Source of the DNA: Gemmata palustris
GTDB taxonomy: Bacteria > Planctomycetota > Planctomycetia > Gemmatales > Gemmataceae
Direction: 5' to 3'
Assembly (NCBI RefSeq): GCF_017939745.1
Contig: NZ_JAGKQQ010000001.1
Coordinates: 3,224,001-3,288,000 of the forward strand
DNA length: 64,000 bases
The notes under the pieces were generated by a model that was given only the letters and a program-made list of their open reading frames with translations, was not told the origin of the DNA and made no database searches. This document shows, one piece after another, positions 8,288-16,957 of this stretch (within the stretch, counting starts at the first letter, position 1; each line of letters begins with the position of its first letter). The position numbers and the translations under genes were made by a program.

Positions 8288-9545
8288 CAGTAGTTTCAAG
8301 TGATTTGGCAGTGCCGCATGGGAGTTCCTAAGTTCAAGGTTCTCAGGCACTTGAACGGGAGCCTCCCATGCGACGTGGTTACTCTACGATCACCCCGGCG
8401 GTGGTCCACGCACTGACGCGCCGAACGTTGGAACGGGCCCTGGGTTGGACCGACTACAAGCGGTCGGTCACGCGCACCCAGTTGCTCGACCTGGTGCTGT
8501 TGATCGCGGGCACCACCCGCACGTTGTTCGCGGTAGTGACCCGGTACTTCGGGTTCTCCCACGAGACCGCGCGACAGGCGATGCACGCCAACCGGGGTTC
8601 CCGGGACCAACTCACGGCCCGGTTGGTGGATGCCCTTCACCAGGTGGCGGGGTTCACGCGCCGGGACCGGAGGCGCCGGTGGACGTGTGCCATCGATGTG
8701 CATTACGTCCCCTTTTATGGGGATCGCAGCACCCCGGGGATCATCGGCGGACCCAAGAAGGCCGGGACCTCGTTCTTTCACGCGTACGCCACCGGGGTAC
8801 TGATTCACAAGCACCGGCGGTACACCGTGGGGCTGATGAGCGTGACGAAAGGAACCAAGCCGCACCAGCAGGTGCAGACCCTTCTGGACCAGGTGGCGGC
8901 CCGCGGGCTCACGGTCCGCGGGGTGGTTCTGGACGCCGGGTTCGACAGCGGGGAGACCCTGTTGCTGTTGCAGGAACGGAACCTGAGCTACACGGTCCCG
9001 ATGCGCAAGAAGGGCACCGGTACCAACCGCCGCAACGCCAGCTACACCCAACCCCACGGCACCATCACCACCATGGAGTGGGTCACCGAGAAGAGCCGCA
9101 AGGCGGTATCGACTCGGGTGCTCGTGTGGCAACGGAAGGGCGAATCGCACGCCCGGGTGTACGCGTTCCGCGGGTGGGGCGATGCGACCGCCGTGTCGGA
9201 GGCGAACCGGGCTCGGTTGGGGCGCCGGCGGTACCGAGAGCGGTTCGGGATCGAGACCAGCTATCGGCAGAAGAACCAGGCCCGCGGGTGGACCACCAGC
9301 ACCAACCCCGAGTACCGGTTGCTGCTCGAGGGCGTGGCCCTGCTGTTGCGCCAGGTGTGGGTGTACCTGACGCTCCGGATCGCTCGGGCACGCGGGCTCG
9401 CGCCGACCGCCTGGGTCGCCCAGTTCCCGTTGGCCGAGATGCTCGACTGGCTCACGCAACGGATCCGCTCACGATACCCACGCACACGATGTATTACCCT
9501 GCCACACAATACACTTACAACCAACGCAACGCCTTGAAACTACTG
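8288..9545 (+). mobile_element. Insertion sequence, 1258 bp, with 13-bp ends and 4-bp target duplication
   Basis: The ends are perfect inverted repeats: CAGTAGTTTCAAG at 8288-8300 and CTTGAAACTACTG at 9533-9545. The element is flanked by the direct repeat TTGC (8284-8287 and 9546-9549). One open transposase frame fills it, and its stop codon overlaps the right end. Removing the element and one TTGC restores the sequence found uninterrupted at 31161-31280. The transposase resembles the IS4 superfamily, closest to the ISH3 group in my reading. Only one copy lies in the window. Confidence 0.92.
8368..9537 (+). CDS. DDE transposase (IS4 superfamily, ISH3-like)
   Basis: The 389-residue transposase catalyses movement of the surrounding insertion sequence. 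The likely DDE residues are D in CAIDVHYVPFYGD, D in VVLDAGFDSGE and E in RYRERFGIETSYRQK, which keeps the Y-(2)-R-(3)-E signature of IS4-type enzymes. The N-terminal region is basic (MRRGYSTITPAVVHALTRRT) and may bind the ends. A GGGAGCC precedes the ATG. There is no frameshift, so the element may still be active. Confidence 0.9.
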   Translation: MRRGYSTITPAVVHALTRRTLERALGWTDYKRSVTRTQLLDLVLLIAGTTRTLFAVVTRYFGFSHETARQAMHANRGSRDQLTARLVDALHQVAGFTRRDRRRRWTCAIDVHYVPFYGDRSTPGIIGGPKKAGTSFFHAYATGVLIHKHRRYTVGLMSVTKGTKPHQQVQTLLDQVAARGLTVRGVVLDAGFDSGETLLLLQERNLSYTVPMRKKGTGTNRRNASYTQPHGTITTMEWVTEKSRKAVSTRVLVWQRKGESHARVYAFRGWGDATAVSEANRARLGRRRYRERFGIETSYRQKNQARGWTTSTNPEYRLLLEGVALLLRQVWVYLTLRIARARGLAPTAWVAQFPLAEMLDWLTQRIRSRYPRTRCITLPHNTLTTNATP

Positions 9546-9638
9546 TTGCGGTCGCGGCTCGTTACAAGGCACGGCTCCCGGAACCTTGAGGCCACCCGCG
9601 TGCGGCCGGAGCGGGTGGAACTTCCCATTTTGGACCGG

Positions 9639-10097
9639 TTACTTGCTCTCTTTGTCGGCCTGAACTTTCGCTTGTTCCAGGTGAATCTCGGACTCCAGGC
9701 GCCGCGCTTTCACCTTGAGGGCGGTCGCGGCGGTTGCTCGTGCGGCCTGGTGCTGGGCGACGGCCCACGTCTCGTACTCCTTCAACACGTCCACCATGCT
9801 CTTGTAGAGCGCGACGCGCTCCGGCCCCTTCTCCGCGGCGTCCAGTTCCGCCCGCAGAGCCATCAGGCGCGCTTCGTACACCTCATCGGCCGTCGTGCGC
9901 CCGCTTTTGAACAGGGCGGCGATTTGTTCCGCCGCGTCCTTCAAGGCGGTGATCCGCTCCTTCTGGAGCGCCTTGATCTTCTTGGCGGACTCTTCGGCCT
10001 TATCTTTATTTAACAGATTGATCTTCTCCTGCGCACCGGCAGGAACCGTCAATAGAGTCGCGACCACGCCGGCCAGGATCAGTAAAGGTGCCCTCAT
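9639..10097 (-). CDS. Secreted helical protein of unknown function
   Basis: The 152-residue protein begins with a signal peptide (MRAPLLILAGVVATLLTVPAGA) and is otherwise almost entirely helical and rich in Ala, Lys and Glu. Stretches such as AEESAKKIKALQKERITALK suggest a coiled coil. This pattern is common in planctomycete periplasmic proteins encoded next to efflux or sigma factor genes. It lies downstream of the ECF sigma factor gene on the same strand, 167 bases away, so it may be its target. GGAGGT precedes the ATG. Confidence 0.8.
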   Translation of the reverse strand: MRAPLLILAGVVATLLTVPAGAQEKINLLNKDKAEESAKKIKALQKERITALKDAAEQIAALFKSGRTTADEVYEARLMALRAELDAAEKGPERVALYKSMVDVLKEYETWAVAQHQAARATAATALKVKARRLESEIHLEQAKVQADKESK

Positions 10098-10264
10098 CGT
10101 CGACCTCCGGGGGGCTGGCAACCCTTCCCGGGATTGTCGGCTCTCGCAGCGAGGTGTCAAACAGATTTCACGGTCGCAACTCGTTTCTGCTTCTGCGCGC
10201 GTACAGCAACGAACGGGGCGGAAGACCCGCGGTCCCCGCGACGCCTTCGGGAACCGCCGCGGGG

Positions 10265-12073
10265 TCACTTCTGTTCGGGCGCGCTCAAGTACAGAACCTG
10301 TACCTTCCGCTTCTCTTTCTTGAACGTGAGGCCGGTTTGCGCCGTCACGATCGGCAGTATCTTCTCGGGGTCGCGATCGGCGGCTTCCGCTTCCTTGTTC
10401 GGGTTCCGCACGGTATGATTGTGCCAGGAGAATTTCGGCTCGGCCGGTAGGTCGGTGTCCCATACCATCCGGGTTCCGAGCCGGTACCCGATGAACCGGG
10501 CGAACTCGGTAGGGGTGCCCGTGTACGTGGACGTGGTCACGACCGCCGCGCGCTCCCGGCCGCGGTCGTGCTGCGCGAACTGGTACTCCTTGTTCAGCCC
10601 CTCGGTGGTCGCGTACACGTCCACCTCCTTCACGGTCCGCTCGCGCCACTCCGGTGGCACGAGCTTGAACGCGCCACCGACCACGAACACCGATTGCTCC
10701 TCGTCCTTCAGGGTCAGCCGCACATCGAGTTTCAGCTCGGTGCGGAGGATCTTCTCCAGTTGGGGGACCAGCTTGTCCAGGGGGGCGTTCCGGCGCACGA
10801 CGAAGTCCCCGCTCACGGTCAGGTTCCTCTCCTCGAACAGCGGCGCGTCCTTGGATTTGGGCTCGATCACGAATTCCGGCTCGTTGCGTCCGGTCACGAG
10901 TTCGACCAGGGTGGGTACCGTCAGCAGGTTCTCGCCGCGCTGCAGTTCGGGGTGCCCCTGGAGGTACACCGCGGACCAAGACCGTTGGTAGTGCAGGGCT
11001 TTGCCGTCCTGTTCCACGAACAGCGTACAGAAGGCGCTCCACCGCGAGAACTCCCGGCGCGAGTGCTGATCGCGCTCTGTCCCCCAGGTCTTGTAGAAAT
11101 GCGTGAGGAAGAAGTCCGCGCGCTCGGGTAGCAGCGGTAGGGGCACGCGCCGAACGTACTCCCCGTCCTTCAGTTCGTAAGCCTTTCGGAACGCCCCCAT
11201 CCACGCCGGCTCGGGCGGTTCCTTCTTTTGCGGCACCGGTGCGGCGCGCCGGGCGGTGGCAACGACACCAGCTTTTGGGGTCGGGGGCGCGGTCGAGTCG
11301 GCCGCGAGCAGCAGGCCGCCGACCGCCGTCAGAACGGCGACCGCGCCCAGTGCGATCCACTTCGTGTTGGGGAACATTGCTTTCGTCACCTCGTTCGCGA
11401 GTTGATGGATGGCCGCTCCCGGCCCGTCGAGCGCCCGGCGCGCCGTCGCCGCGGCCAGGGGCGCGGGTACCGGCACCAATAGCCCGCCAAGCGCCAGCGG
11501 CACGCGGTGCCGGGCGAGCCGCTCCGCCAGCCGCTTGCGGGCGGCGTCCAGCCGGCTCGCCAGCGTGCCCTCGGGGATGCCGAGTTCGGCCGCCACCTCG
11601 GTCCGCGGGCGCTCCCGGATCAGGCACTGCACGACCGGCTCGCGGTACCGCTCGGGCAGCGCGGCCAGTTCCCGGTCCAACCACGCGGGCGGGTCGTCCG
11701 GGGGCGCGTCGAGCACCGGTTCCGTGCGCGACTGCGCCGCCCGCCGTTCGTGCTTCCGCAGGCGCCCGAAGGCGGTGCGGGCCTTCTTCGCCACGCGCAC
11801 CGCCACCTCGTGCAGCCAGCCGCCGAGGGCCGGCCGGTGGGCGAGCGCGCCGGCCCGGTTCGCCAGCACGAGGAACACGGTCTGGAAGGCGTCGTCGGCG
11901 TCGGCGGAATTGCCGAGGAGCCGGCGGCACGCGCCGTACACGGTCGGCCCGTGGCGGTGGACCAGGGCGGCGAACGCGGCCTCGTCCCGGTTGTGGACGA
12001 ACCGCGCGAGCAGGTCCCCGTCCGGTTGCGGCGGCGCGAAGTGGGCGGTCAATCGGGTGAGCGGTGCGTGCAT
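10265..12073 (-). CDS. ECF RNA polymerase sigma factor fused to a membrane and extracytoplasmic domain
   Basis: The 602-residue protein has sigma region 2 at about 25-95 (ADADDAFQTVFLVLANRAGA) and region 4 at about 130-190 (LPERYREPVVQCLIRERPRT, GIPEGTLASRLDAARKRLAE). It then has a hydrophobic segment near 225-260 (WIALGAVAVLTAVGGLLLAA) and about 340 residues that would lie outside the cytoplasm. Typical ECF sigma factors are about 180-200 residues. Fusions to a C-terminal sensor occur in Gemmata-type planctomycetes and remove the need for a separate anti-sigma factor. No separate anti-sigma gene adjoins it. The signal sensed is unknown. Confidence 0.9.
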   Translation of the reverse strand: MHAPLTRLTAHFAPPQPDGDLLARFVHNRDEAAFAALVHRHGPTVYGACRRLLGNSADADDAFQTVFLVLANRAGALAHRPALGGWLHEVAVRVAKKARTAFGRLRKHERRAAQSRTEPVLDAPPDDPPAWLDRELAALPERYREPVVQCLIRERPRTEVAAELGIPEGTLASRLDAARKRLAERLARHRVPLALGGLLVPVPAPLAAATARRALDGPGAAIHQLANEVTKAMFPNTKWIALGAVAVLTAVGGLLLAADSTAPPTPKAGVVATARRAAPVPQKKEPPEPAWMGAFRKAYELKDGEYVRRVPLPLLPERADFFLTHFYKTWGTERDQHSRREFSRWSAFCTLFVEQDGKALHYQRSWSAVYLQGHPELQRGENLLTVPTLVELVTGRNEPEFVIEPKSKDAPLFEERNLTVSGDFVVRRNAPLDKLVPQLEKILRTELKLDVRLTLKDEEQSVFVVGGAFKLVPPEWRERTVKEVDVYATTEGLNKEYQFAQHDRGRERAAVVTTSTYTGTPTEFARFIGYRLGTRMVWDTDLPAEPKFSWHNHTVRNPNKEAEAADRDPEKILPIVTAQTGLTFKKEKRKVQVLYLSAPEQK

Positions 12074-12213
12074 GTCGAAAGGGAGTGCCCGGCGGGGCGG
12101 TGCGAAGTCGGGAATTCGCGGGAAAATTTCCAGCGCTCCCGCGCGCCCGTATTATCCGCGAATTCCTTGCTGTGAGAAGTGATCGACCGGAATGAGGAGC
12201 GCACAGAATCGCA

Positions 12214-12453
12214 CACAGGGCTTCCGCCCTGTGCTACGAGCGCCGGCCCCTCCGGGGCGGAAACGCATTGAAGGTGTTGGTTCTCGGCCCTGGTTCACTC
12301 CCGACCGGTGCTACGAACGCCGGCCCCTCCGGGGCGGAAACGCATTGAAGGTGTTGGTCTTCGGTTCAGAGGGGCCGGTTCCGCGGCGGAAGATGGTTTG
12401 TGGTCTTCGCCCCGGAGGGGCCGGCGTTCGTAGCACCGGGCGGAAGCCCTGTG
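12214..12453. repeat. Palindromic repeat type C, copy 1
   Basis: The block begins ACAGGGCTTCCGCCCTGTGC and ends with the inverted arm CCGGCGTTCGTAGCACCGGG plus CGGAAGCCCTGTG. Inside are GCCGGCCCCTCCGGGGCGGA and the phrase GCATTGAAGGTGTTGGT twice. It abuts the stop of the gene at 12456. Related blocks lie at 14406-14568, 18534-18709 and 62855-63098. Confidence 0.85.
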
Positions 12454-12455
12454 TG

Positions 12456-14117
12456 CTACTCGTCGAGAACGAGGGTCAGACGCTTCCCGTCGAGTCGAAC
12501 GGTCCCTTTGACTCCGTTCAGCGTCACCCCGGGGACCGTGAGCTTAGCCAGATCGATGTGGCGATCGGCCGTTAGTTCCGCCCCGATTTGTTTGGCGAGG
12601 TCGGCCGGATCGGGCTTGCCAGTCAGTTGGACGCGTATCCGCTTGGCCTCGGCGTCGTGGAACACGGGACGGGCCGCGTCTTCGGCGAACTTGAACGCCC
12701 CGACCGTGCCACTAATCGGAATCAGCCGGTAGAGCGACTGGTGATCGGCCACTCGTAGGATGCCGAACGAGGTGTAGACGAACCCCACGGCCGGTTTGCG
12801 CACGCGGGCGTAGTCGATGACGAGTTCGCCCGCGGCCCGATCGAATGCTGCCACGGCGGCCGCGATGTGGGCCTTGCCGTCATTTTCTAGTGCCGTCTTC
12901 TGGCGGGTGAGGTCGGCGAACGGGGCCCCCGCTCGGATGCCCTTTACCTCCGCCCCGAGTTCCTCCGGCTTCACCTTGAGTTCGGCCGATAGCAGGCCGG
13001 TGAGGGTCACGGTCGGGTCGAACACCTTGTCGTGCCAGCGGGCGCCGAGTCGGTCGAGCGACGCGGCGATTGCCATGCCCGAAAAGTACAGCCGGAAGCG
13101 AACGGGGGAGGCCCCGTACAGATCGTTGTTCACCGGCACCCGGCCCGACATCATCCCCCGCATCCGCGCGCGCATCCCGGCCCGCTCCGACGACAGGTCT
13201 TTGAACCCTTGGAACCCCTGAATCAGCCACAACTTGTCGAGCGGTGCGGTCCCTTCTAAGCACTGCGTGAGGCGGTACTCGACGTACACCGCGGTCCCCT
13301 CGCTGAACTCGGTCGCGTCCTCATAGTCGATCGCCTCCTGGGACAAATTGGCCCGGCGCATGGACCGGGCCGCGAGCCACTTCTTGAGGTGCGGGACGGC
13401 AGCGTCCTTACCCTCCGCCTCCAATGCCGCGTGTAGGAATTCCGCTTCCAGCGCGAATCCGACGTTGTTCTCAACGGACAGCGACGGGTAGGCGAGCAGG
13501 GCGGTTTCGCGCGGCGCTTTACCCGGGGCGCGCTTGTGCTGATAAACGTGGAATGCTTCGTGGGCGAACAACCGAAACGCGGGGTACGGGTTCGGGACCA
13601 GCCCGCTGTCGATCTGAGCTTTTGCGTTGGCGGGATCGCCCTTCGCTGCGGCGGCGACGCTCTCGGCCCACTGGCGGCGCGCGGACAGCGTGTCGGCCAC
13701 CACGAGGGTTTGGACGCCCCCGACGTCTATCGCCGTGTTCTGTCCGTCGAACGACGTGATCGTTTTACCGTCACGAATGTGGATCGGACCGAGCGCCGAT
13801 TTCAGGGGACCGGTGTACCTTTTGAACCCTTCGGGCGGCTTCGGGTGGTTGATGAGTACATCCTGTCGATCCGGGAAGTAGATCAGAACGGGTGTGTCGC
13901 GTGCGTCCCAACCGGGCCAGACCGGGTTTTTCGGGCTTCCGATGACCGTCCACACCTGATCCAATTGAGAGATCAGCGCCGGATCGATCTTGATCGCCAT
14001 CTCGGCCGTCGCTTCGGGCAGCTTGGCTTGAGAAGGTGGCTGTCCGAGCGCGTCCGCCGAACCGAAGGTCATCACGATTGCCATCACGGACGTCCACTGC
14101 AAGATGTAACGCGCCAC
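12456..14117 (-). CDS. Putative secreted metalloprotease-like protein with HExxH
   Basis: The 553-residue protein starts at a GTG (VARYILQWTSVMAIVMTFGS) with GGGGAG five bases upstream and an N-terminal signal-like segment. The central motif LFAHEAFHVYQHKR is an HExxH zinc site, and the third ligand may be a glutamate in YEDATEFSEGTAVYVEYRL. I do not recognise the family, so catalysis is inferred from the motif alone. The C-terminal part (residues about 400-553) looks beta-rich. The gene is preceded and followed by intergenic repeats and appears to be a single transcription unit. Confidence 0.72.
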   Translation of the reverse strand: MARYILQWTSVMAIVMTFGSADALGQPPSQAKLPEATAEMAIKIDPALISQLDQVWTVIGSPKNPVWPGWDARDTPVLIYFPDRQDVLINHPKPPEGFKRYTGPLKSALGPIHIRDGKTITSFDGQNTAIDVGGVQTLVVADTLSARRQWAESVAAAAKGDPANAKAQIDSGLVPNPYPAFRLFAHEAFHVYQHKRAPGKAPRETALLAYPSLSVENNVGFALEAEFLHAALEAEGKDAAVPHLKKWLAARSMRRANLSQEAIDYEDATEFSEGTAVYVEYRLTQCLEGTAPLDKLWLIQGFQGFKDLSSERAGMRARMRGMMSGRVPVNNDLYGASPVRFRLYFSGMAIAASLDRLGARWHDKVFDPTVTLTGLLSAELKVKPEELGAEVKGIRAGAPFADLTRQKTALENDGKAHIAAAVAAFDRAAGELVIDYARVRKPAVGFVYTSFGILRVADHQSLYRLIPISGTVGAFKFAEDAARPVFHDAEAKRIRVQLTGKPDPADLAKQIGAELTADRHIDLAKLTVPGVTLNGVKGTVRLDGKRLTLVLDE

Positions 14118-14405
14118 AACAACTCCCCAATAGATTCGGCACGGCCAGCGCACCAAGGCCGAACATGTCTGCAACTAAAACTTGAGAGCGGGGGGCACTC
14201 AATCATGCGGTTCTGAACAGAGTGCTGCCGGGAGCACCGCCACGCGGCGCTTTACCAACGTAGCGATCCTTTAGAGGCACGTTGGGAACGCACCCCGCGA
14301 CAAACCGGGAATCCGTTCCTCGCCACCGTGTCATAGATTGCCAACAAACGGGCCGGCGCTCGGATAAATCTGGGGCGTGGACATGGTGTTGGGGAAGGAA
14401 GGGGC

Positions 14406-14568
14406 GCACAGGGCTCCCGCCCTGTGCTACGGACGCCGGCCCCTCCGGGGCGGAAAGACATTGAAGGTGTTGGTCTTCGTCTGAAGGAACCGCCCCCGAA
14501 GCGGTTGATGGCTCTGGTTTTCGCCCCGGAGGGGCCGACTAACGTAGCACAGGGCGGGAGCCCTGTGC
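14406..14568. repeat. Palindromic repeat type C, copy 2
   Basis: Same family as 12214-12453, here with 'CTCCCGCC' in place of 'CTTCCGCC': ACAGGGCTCCCGCCCTGTGC at one end and GCACAGGGCGGGAGCCCTGT at the other, around ACATTGAAGGTGTTGGTCTT. The rest of the 490-base gap (14118-14405 and 14569-14607) shows nothing that I can identify. Confidence 0.8.
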
Positions 14569-14607
14569 GCTCTCCCGCCCTGTGCGTGTTTCGCTTGTGC
14601 TGTGCGC

Positions 14608-15708
14608 TCACGCCGCTTCGGTGCGGGCGAGTTGGATCGGCGGGAACAGGAACCCGGCGGGCGTCGGCAGCCCGCCCGGGCCGTGCGGGCCGGCCGGGGT
14701 GCCCTCCCACGGGTGGACCCGCAGGGCGTCCAGCACGCGCTCGGCCAGTTCGAGCGCGTCGCGCCCGTCGGTCCCGGTCACGCGCGGCGTCGCCCCGGTG
14801 CGCACGCACCCGATGAAGTGCTTGAGTTCCGCCGTGAGCTGGTCGAACTTGCGGTCCGCGTCCAGGTTCAGCACCTGCAGGTAGCGCCCGAACACCTCGT
14901 CCTTCAGGCGCGCCTTGGCCCCCGCGTCCATCTCGGAGGTGCGCAGCCCGTACTTCCGCACCTCCTCGCTCTGCTGCACCAGCGTGAGCTTCCGGGTGAC
15001 GAAGTCGATGCCCGCGTACCCCTCCGGCGCCCAGATGCGGAGCCGGCGCTTCGGGTGCCGGGTGATGCGGCTCGCGGTGACGTGTGCGATGCACCCGTTC
15101 TCGAACTCCAGGCGCGCGTTCACCATGTCCTCGTGCCCGCCGAACACCACCGCGCCGACCGCGGAGACCCGGGCCACCTTGCCGCCCACGAGCGCGAGCA
15201 GCATGTCGAGGTCGTGGATCATCAGGTCGAGCACGGCGCCGATGTCCACGGAGCGCCCGGTGAACGGCCCGTGGCGCTCGGCCTCCACGAACTTCGCGCG
15301 GATCGGGCGCTTGGCCAGTTCCTCGAACGCCGGGTTGAACCGCTCGATGTGCCCGACCTGCAGCGGGACGCGGGCCCTCTTCGCCAGCGCGATGAGGTCG
15401 TCCGCCTCCGCGACCGTGCGGCACACGGGCTTCTCGACCAGCACCGGCACGCCCGCCTTCAGGAACGCGCTGGCGACCGAGTGGTGGTGAACGGTGGGGG
15501 TGACGATGCTCACCGCTTCGACTTTTCCGAGGAGCGGCTCGAAGCACTCGTAGGGGGTCGTGCCGAGCTTCGTCGCGACCGCGCGGGCCTGGTCCGGGTT
15601 CGCGTCGACCACGCCGACCAGGTTCACGTCCGGCAGGTTCGCCAGGATGCGGGCGTGGTGCTGGCCCAGGTGTCCGACCCCAATCACCGCCATCCGCAAA
15701 CGGTCCAT
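14608..15708 (-). CDS. Gfo/Idh/MocA-family NAD(P)-dependent oxidoreductase
   Basis: The 366-residue protein has an N-terminal Rossmann fold (MAVIGVGHLGQHHARILANL), the EKP motif in VPVLVEKPVCRTVAEADDLI and the conserved GHIERFNPAF and IHDLD motifs of the C-terminal domain. It lies 83 bases downstream of lpxC on the same strand. Oxidoreductases of this family next to lipid A genes include GnnA, which oxidises UDP-GlcNAc for diamine-type lipid A, and sugar-nucleotide enzymes for polysaccharide. Which applies here cannot be told without the neighbouring aminotransferase, which is not in the window. Confidence 0.88.
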   Translation of the reverse strand: MDRLRMAVIGVGHLGQHHARILANLPDVNLVGVVDANPDQARAVATKLGTTPYECFEPLLGKVEAVSIVTPTVHHHSVASAFLKAGVPVLVEKPVCRTVAEADDLIALAKRARVPLQVGHIERFNPAFEELAKRPIRAKFVEAERHGPFTGRSVDIGAVLDLMIHDLDMLLALVGGKVARVSAVGAVVFGGHEDMVNARLEFENGCIAHVTASRITRHPKRRLRIWAPEGYAGIDFVTRKLTLVQQSEEVRKYGLRTSEMDAGAKARLKDEVFGRYLQVLNLDADRKFDQLTAELKHFIGCVRTGATPRVTGTDGRDALELAERVLDALRVHPWEGTPAGPHGPGGLPTPAGFLFPPIQLARTEAA

Positions 15709-15729
15709 ATCAGCCCCAATTGTTGCACG

Positions 15730-15850
15730 TCGAAGGTCGTCGTCGGGTCGGGCGTCGCAAGTCGTAAGGTCGAACGTCACAAGGTCGTAAATCAGGCGGC
15801 CCGGCTCGCGGGCTTTACGACTTTACGACCTGCGACTTTACGACTTTTGG
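15730..15850. repeat. Inverted GTCGTAAAG repeat overlapping the lpxC 3' end
   Basis: On the minus strand the last lpxC codons read AAGTCGTAAAGTCGCAGG then TCGTAAAGTCGTAAAG. After the stop the complementary arms TTTACGACC and TTACGACTTGCGACG follow. The repeat codes the tail KSRKVAGRKVVK, so part of the LpxC C-terminus derives from it. Similar 'GTCGAAAGTC' text lies upstream of mutS near 34020-34057. Confidence 0.6.
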
Positions 15851-16721
15851 ACTCGGCTTCGGCGCCGGCCCCGACCGCGCAGGCCAGTTGCCGCGCGAGT
15901 TCCACGTTCAGTGAGTGCCCCGAGCGGTACGCGACCAGGTGGCCCGCGAGGTCGAACCCGCACAGCGCGAGGTCGCCGATCAGGTCCAGGATCTTGTGCC
16001 GGGCCGGTTCGTCCGCGAACCGGACCGCGTTCTCGATCGGCCCGCGGGGGCCGAACACGAGCAGGTCCGCGCCGGTCAGGTGCCGGCCCACGCCCTGGGC
16101 CCGGAGCCCGTGCGCCTCGGCCTCGGTGAGGAACGTCCGGCACGCCGCGAGGTCGCGGGCGAACGTTTCCGGGGTGACCGCGAGCGTGTGCGTCTGCGGC
16201 ACGATCGTGGTGCCGGGGCCGTAGTCCAGGCGGTAGCTGATGCGCAGCTCGGGGCCGTCGGCCGGGTGCAGCCCGAGCGTCGCGCCCGGGGTGCGGACGA
16301 CGACCGGCTTGGTGACGCCGTAAATGGCCCGGCGGGTGCGCTGGGTCACGATCCCGGCGCCGGTCAGCGCGGCCACGAAGCCCGCGGCCGATCCGTCGAG
16401 GCCCGGGGGCTCCGCGCCGTCGAGTTCCACCACGCAGTTGTCGACCCGGAGGCCGGAGAGCGCGGCGAGCACGTGTTCGACGAGCGTGATGCTGGTGTGC
16501 TGGGGGCCGAGGGTGGTCCGGCGCTGCGTCCCGCTCACGCGGGCGGCGCGGGCGGGCACCGTGGGCACGTCCGGCAGGTCGGTGCGCCGGAACACGAGCC
16601 CCGTGTCCGGGGCCGCGGGCAGGAACCGCAGGCGCACCCGCGCCCCGGTGATAAAGCCCACGCCCCCGACCGAGACCGGCGCGGCGAGTGTTCGTTGGTG
16701 TCGGTAGCCGATGACGCGCAC
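15792..16721 (-). CDS. lpxC: UDP-3-O-acyl-N-acetylglucosamine deacetylase
   Basis: The 309-residue enzyme performs the committed step of lipid A synthesis in the cytoplasm. The zinc ligands are visible as the His of SITLVEHVLAAL and the His and Asp of ARHKILDLIGDLAL; the catalytic His lies in YRSGHSLNVE. The length fits the family. The last dozen residues (KSRKVAGRKVVKPASRAA) are basic and repeat-derived and are probably dispensable. Upstream lies an ompH-like gene and downstream an oxidoreductase, all on the minus strand, as in outer-membrane gene clusters. Confidence 0.95.
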   Translation of the reverse strand: MRVIGYRHQRTLAAPVSVGGVGFITGARVRLRFLPAAPDTGLVFRRTDLPDVPTVPARAARVSGTQRRTTLGPQHTSITLVEHVLAALSGLRVDNCVVELDGAEPPGLDGSAAGFVAALTGAGIVTQRTRRAIYGVTKPVVVRTPGATLGLHPADGPELRISYRLDYGPGTTIVPQTHTLAVTPETFARDLAACRTFLTEAEAHGLRAQGVGRHLTGADLLVFGPRGPIENAVRFADEPARHKILDLIGDLALCGFDLAGHLVAYRSGHSLNVELARQLACAVGAGAEAESKSRKVAGRKVVKPASRAA

Positions 16722-16957
16722 GATGTCCGCCTTCCCTGGCGTAACCGTTCCGAATCGAATCGAGTCGAGCTGTTCGTACTCATTTTCGGGCCGGCCGTAG
16801 CACCCAGTATCGGTGCCCCGACCGGCCCAAGTTTAACACCTTACCCGAATCGCGCACCCGGGCCGGACCGAGTCTTCCGAAGTTACCGGGTCGGGCGCAG
16901 GTCCCACACTGTACCGCGCCCGCGGTTCGGGGTTAACACCAGATCGGTTCCGCGCGA

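Noticed and set aside
9639-11930. 763-codon frame on the minus strand spanning the small secreted gene and most of the sigma factor
   Set aside because: Only the last 152 codons, after a GGAGGT and with a signal peptide, look real. The rest is a shifted reading of the sigma factor gene.
12214-12453. Type C repeats considered as riboswitches
   Set aside because: They occur at both 5' and 3' sides of genes and between convergent genes, in both directions, and consist of simple mirrored words, which fits dispersed palindromes better.
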